Shown in pieces: positions 62,390-64,000 of a stretch of 64,000 nucleotides of DNA; position 1 is the stretch's first letter, and every line of letters starts with the position of its first letter. Source of the stretch: Actinomycetes bacterium (GTDB taxonomy: Bacteria > Actinomycetota > Thermoleophilia > BMS3ABIN01); the NCBI GenBank assembly GCA_021791195.1, contig JAJYXB010000019.1, positions 118,621-182,620 of the forward strand. Direction: 5' to 3'. The translations under genes and the position numbers were made by a program. The notes beneath the pieces were generated by a model. It did not search any database and was not told the DNA's origin. It worked only from the letters and a program-made list of their open reading frames with translations.

Positions 62390-64000
62390 ATGAGCAAGAA
62401 ATCAAAAGCCCGAAAGCTTCTGCTTTTCGGACTGACGCCTCTGGTAGTGCTGGTCGTTCTCGTGCCGGTTATTGCCCTGGGGCTCACAAGTGGACCCGTC
62501 CCAGATTCTACCACTGGTCAGCAGGCCACGATACAGCAGTATATAAACTCCTACATCAATAAGCAGTTCAGCAGCGCCGACGAGGGCGAAGCCGGCTTTT
62601 ACGTAGACCAGGCCGCCCTCAAGACGCGACTTGACTCCAATGGTGACGGCACCATCCTCGGTGAAGGTGACGACATGGCCAATGCCCCGGTCATGGTTGA
62701 TAACCTGGATATGATCCCGACTATAATTCCGGGAACCGAGTTCCGGTGCGTCTGGAATGTTGACTGTTTCAGCGCCGGCTCGGTTAACGATGTCAAACAG
62801 TTGGTCGACTCCCACAAGGCGGCCGGCTTTAGCACCGACGTGGTCGATTACTGCATGACCGACCATACGGCCGCGCCGACCACTGCCGGCTGGGGCATCA
62901 TCGCCCAGACCGGAGCTCTGGCAACCGACGGCTCTATTCCGAACGTCTACGACTTCAAGTGGGGACGTGACGGCTGGACCGATACTTTTACCGATAGCCC
63001 GCAGCCAACAAATACCAACCCAACCAAGGCCGCGGACCCGGCGACGACCAGTGCGGCCGCTACGCCGCCCGCCGATAGTTGCAACGCCTCCGCGAACAAC
63101 CAGGAGCTGGTACGGTGCTCAGCCGCGTGGGCGATCGGCAAAACCGCCGGCAACGTCGGCAACGGCGTAATGCCAGGCGGAACCAGCCCGAACCAGACCT
63201 TGAACGCCACGCAGATCGTGGACGTGAGGTCGGACACTCCCGCCAACACAGTAGATAACGCTCACTACAATCCAGCTTCAAAGACAATCCAGGTGCCGCT
63301 GCAAACGCTGTTTAACACCGGCCTGACCAGCGTCGACCCGGCTCAGACAACCCTGATCGCCAGCCGGTCACAGGCCGCAGGCGGTCTCGCCGCCATGGGC
63401 CTGAAGATGCTCGGTTACAACATGTCGACGGGCGGCTATATCCACAGCGGCGTCTCTACCTGGAACGACACGATGCCCGGGATGCAGGTCAAGACCGGCC
63501 ACGTCTACACGCTCGATCCTATCGCCGCATTCACTAACCCTGGCTTCGTCAGCACGGCAGCGCCGGTGATCAGCAATGTGAACACGGCACCAAGCAACAC
63601 AAGCGCGAAGATCACCTGGACGACAGACCACCCTGACACCAGCATAGTCGAGTACAGCACCACGCCAGGCGGCCCGTACACCAAGGTAACTACTGGCTGC
63701 GATTCCGGCGGCACACCTGAAAACTGCACCGTCCTGCGGGCGAACCACAGCGTGACCATTACCGGCCTGTCGGCAAGCACCACCTACTACTACAAGGTGA
63801 CTTCGTACGACCGCTATGCCAATAGCGCCTCCACCAGCGAGGCCAACTTCAACACGGCGATCCCGAGGGGTAGCACCGACTACGTCTACTACTTCCCCTG
63901 GTACGATACCAGCAACGACGGCTTCGGCGCGGGCACGTGGATCAACATCGCTAATGACGGCGCCAGCACCGCCACTGTCAGCATCAGCCTGGGCGGTACG
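62390..64000 (+). CDS. Secreted protein with rhodanese-like and fibronectin type III domains (partial)
   Basis: 537 residues to the window edge, frame open. A basic start and hydrophobic segment (about 10-32) form a signal peptide or anchor. Residues about 45-375 look like a diverged rhodanese: IQQYINSYINKQ and VMVDN at the start, VVDYCMTDHTA with a candidate active cysteine, and AAMGLKMLGYN near its end. A fibronectin type III domain follows (about 385-485, APVISNVNTAPSNTSAKI to TSEANFNT), then the start of a further module with YYFPWYDTSNDGFG. It is probably displayed on the cell surface; the role is unknown. Confidence 0.8.
   Translation, partial: MSKKSKARKLLLFGLTPLVVLVVLVPVIALGLTSGPVPDSTTGQQATIQQYINSYINKQFSSADEGEAGFYVDQAALKTRLDSNGDGTILGEGDDMANAPVMVDNLDMIPTIIPGTEFRCVWNVDCFSAGSVNDVKQLVDSHKAAGFSTDVVDYCMTDHTAAPTTAGWGIIAQTGALATDGSIPNVYDFKWGRDGWTDTFTDSPQPTNTNPTKAADPATTSAAATPPADSCNASANNQELVRCSAAWAIGKTAGNVGNGVMPGGTSPNQTLNATQIVDVRSDTPANTVDNAHYNPASKTIQVPLQTLFNTGLTSVDPAQTTLIASRSQAAGGLAAMGLKMLGYNMSTGGYIHSGVSTWNDTMPGMQVKTGHVYTLDPIAAFTNPGFVSTAAPVISNVNTAPSNTSAKITWTTDHPDTSIVEYSTTPGGPYTKVTTGCDSGGTPENCTVLRANHSVTITGLSASTTYYYKVTSYDRYANSASTSEANFNTAIPRGSTDYVYYFPWYDTSNDGFGAGTWINIANDGASTATVSISLGGT

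Overview
The window is a 64-kb piece of a GC-rich bacterial chromosome. The gene set suggests an anaerobic, nitrogen-fixing, deep-branching Actinomycetota-like organism. Evidence includes a DtxR/IdeR-type iron regulator with feoB, a PucR-family regulator, a GerW/YtfJ-type protein, a free-standing AICAR transformylase, a split archaeal-type glutamate synthase with ferredoxin clusters, and several starts that sit 6-8 nt behind a -10 box (leaderless transcripts). This assignment is an inference; there is no rRNA and no tRNA was recognised.

Layout. 1-6.5 kb: phosphate uptake and sensing (pstC-pstA-pstB-phoU-phoR, with phoB convergent), preceded by an 11-bp-periodic Pho box; pstS is not in the window. 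6.6-11.5 kb: a lipoprotein, small zinc-ribbon proteins, a GT-C type membrane protein and a GtrA protein. 11.7-19.9 kb: nitrogen assimilation on the minus strand: glnA, three ammonium transporter/PII pairs, and a decayed TumE/TumA-like toxin-antitoxin pair. 20.3-31 kb: a compact molybdenum nitrogenase operon, nifH-nifI1-nifI2-nifD-nifK-nifE-nifN-nifB, then modABC for molybdate. 31-42.5 kb: an HD-GYP sensor and housekeeping genes (Nudix, DUF169, VOC, LOG, AICAR transformylase, GerW-like pair, methyltransferase, macrodomain, alcohol dehydrogenase, rhodanese, parvulin). 42.5-50.4 kb: glutamate synthase in three genes behind a PucR-family regulator. 50.5-53.3 kb: iron uptake (feoB and a DtxR regulator). 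53.6-64 kb: a PHP phosphatase, a lipid kinase, endonuclease III, a cytochrome c, a His-rich secreted protein, cobT, an SDR, guaA, and the start of a large secreted rhodanese/fibronectin protein cut by the window end.

The genes form a coherent nitrogen economy: N2 fixation with NifI switch-off, ammonium uptake with PII gating, then the GS-GOGAT cycle. A shared 19-bp imperfect dyad (type TTTGTAC-N5-GGAGTAAA) lies upstream of pucR, the glutamate synthase operon, amt1, glnB2-amt2 and more weakly glnA, suggesting one regulon, possibly run by the PucR-family protein.

The most novel-looking signals outside genes are two Pho-box promoters (8359-8412 and 35419-35471) that each drive a short, ORF-less segment ending in a strong hairpin: candidate phosphate-starvation small RNAs. 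Two families of inverted REP-like repeats are scattered between genes, one copy lying between nifH and nifI1.
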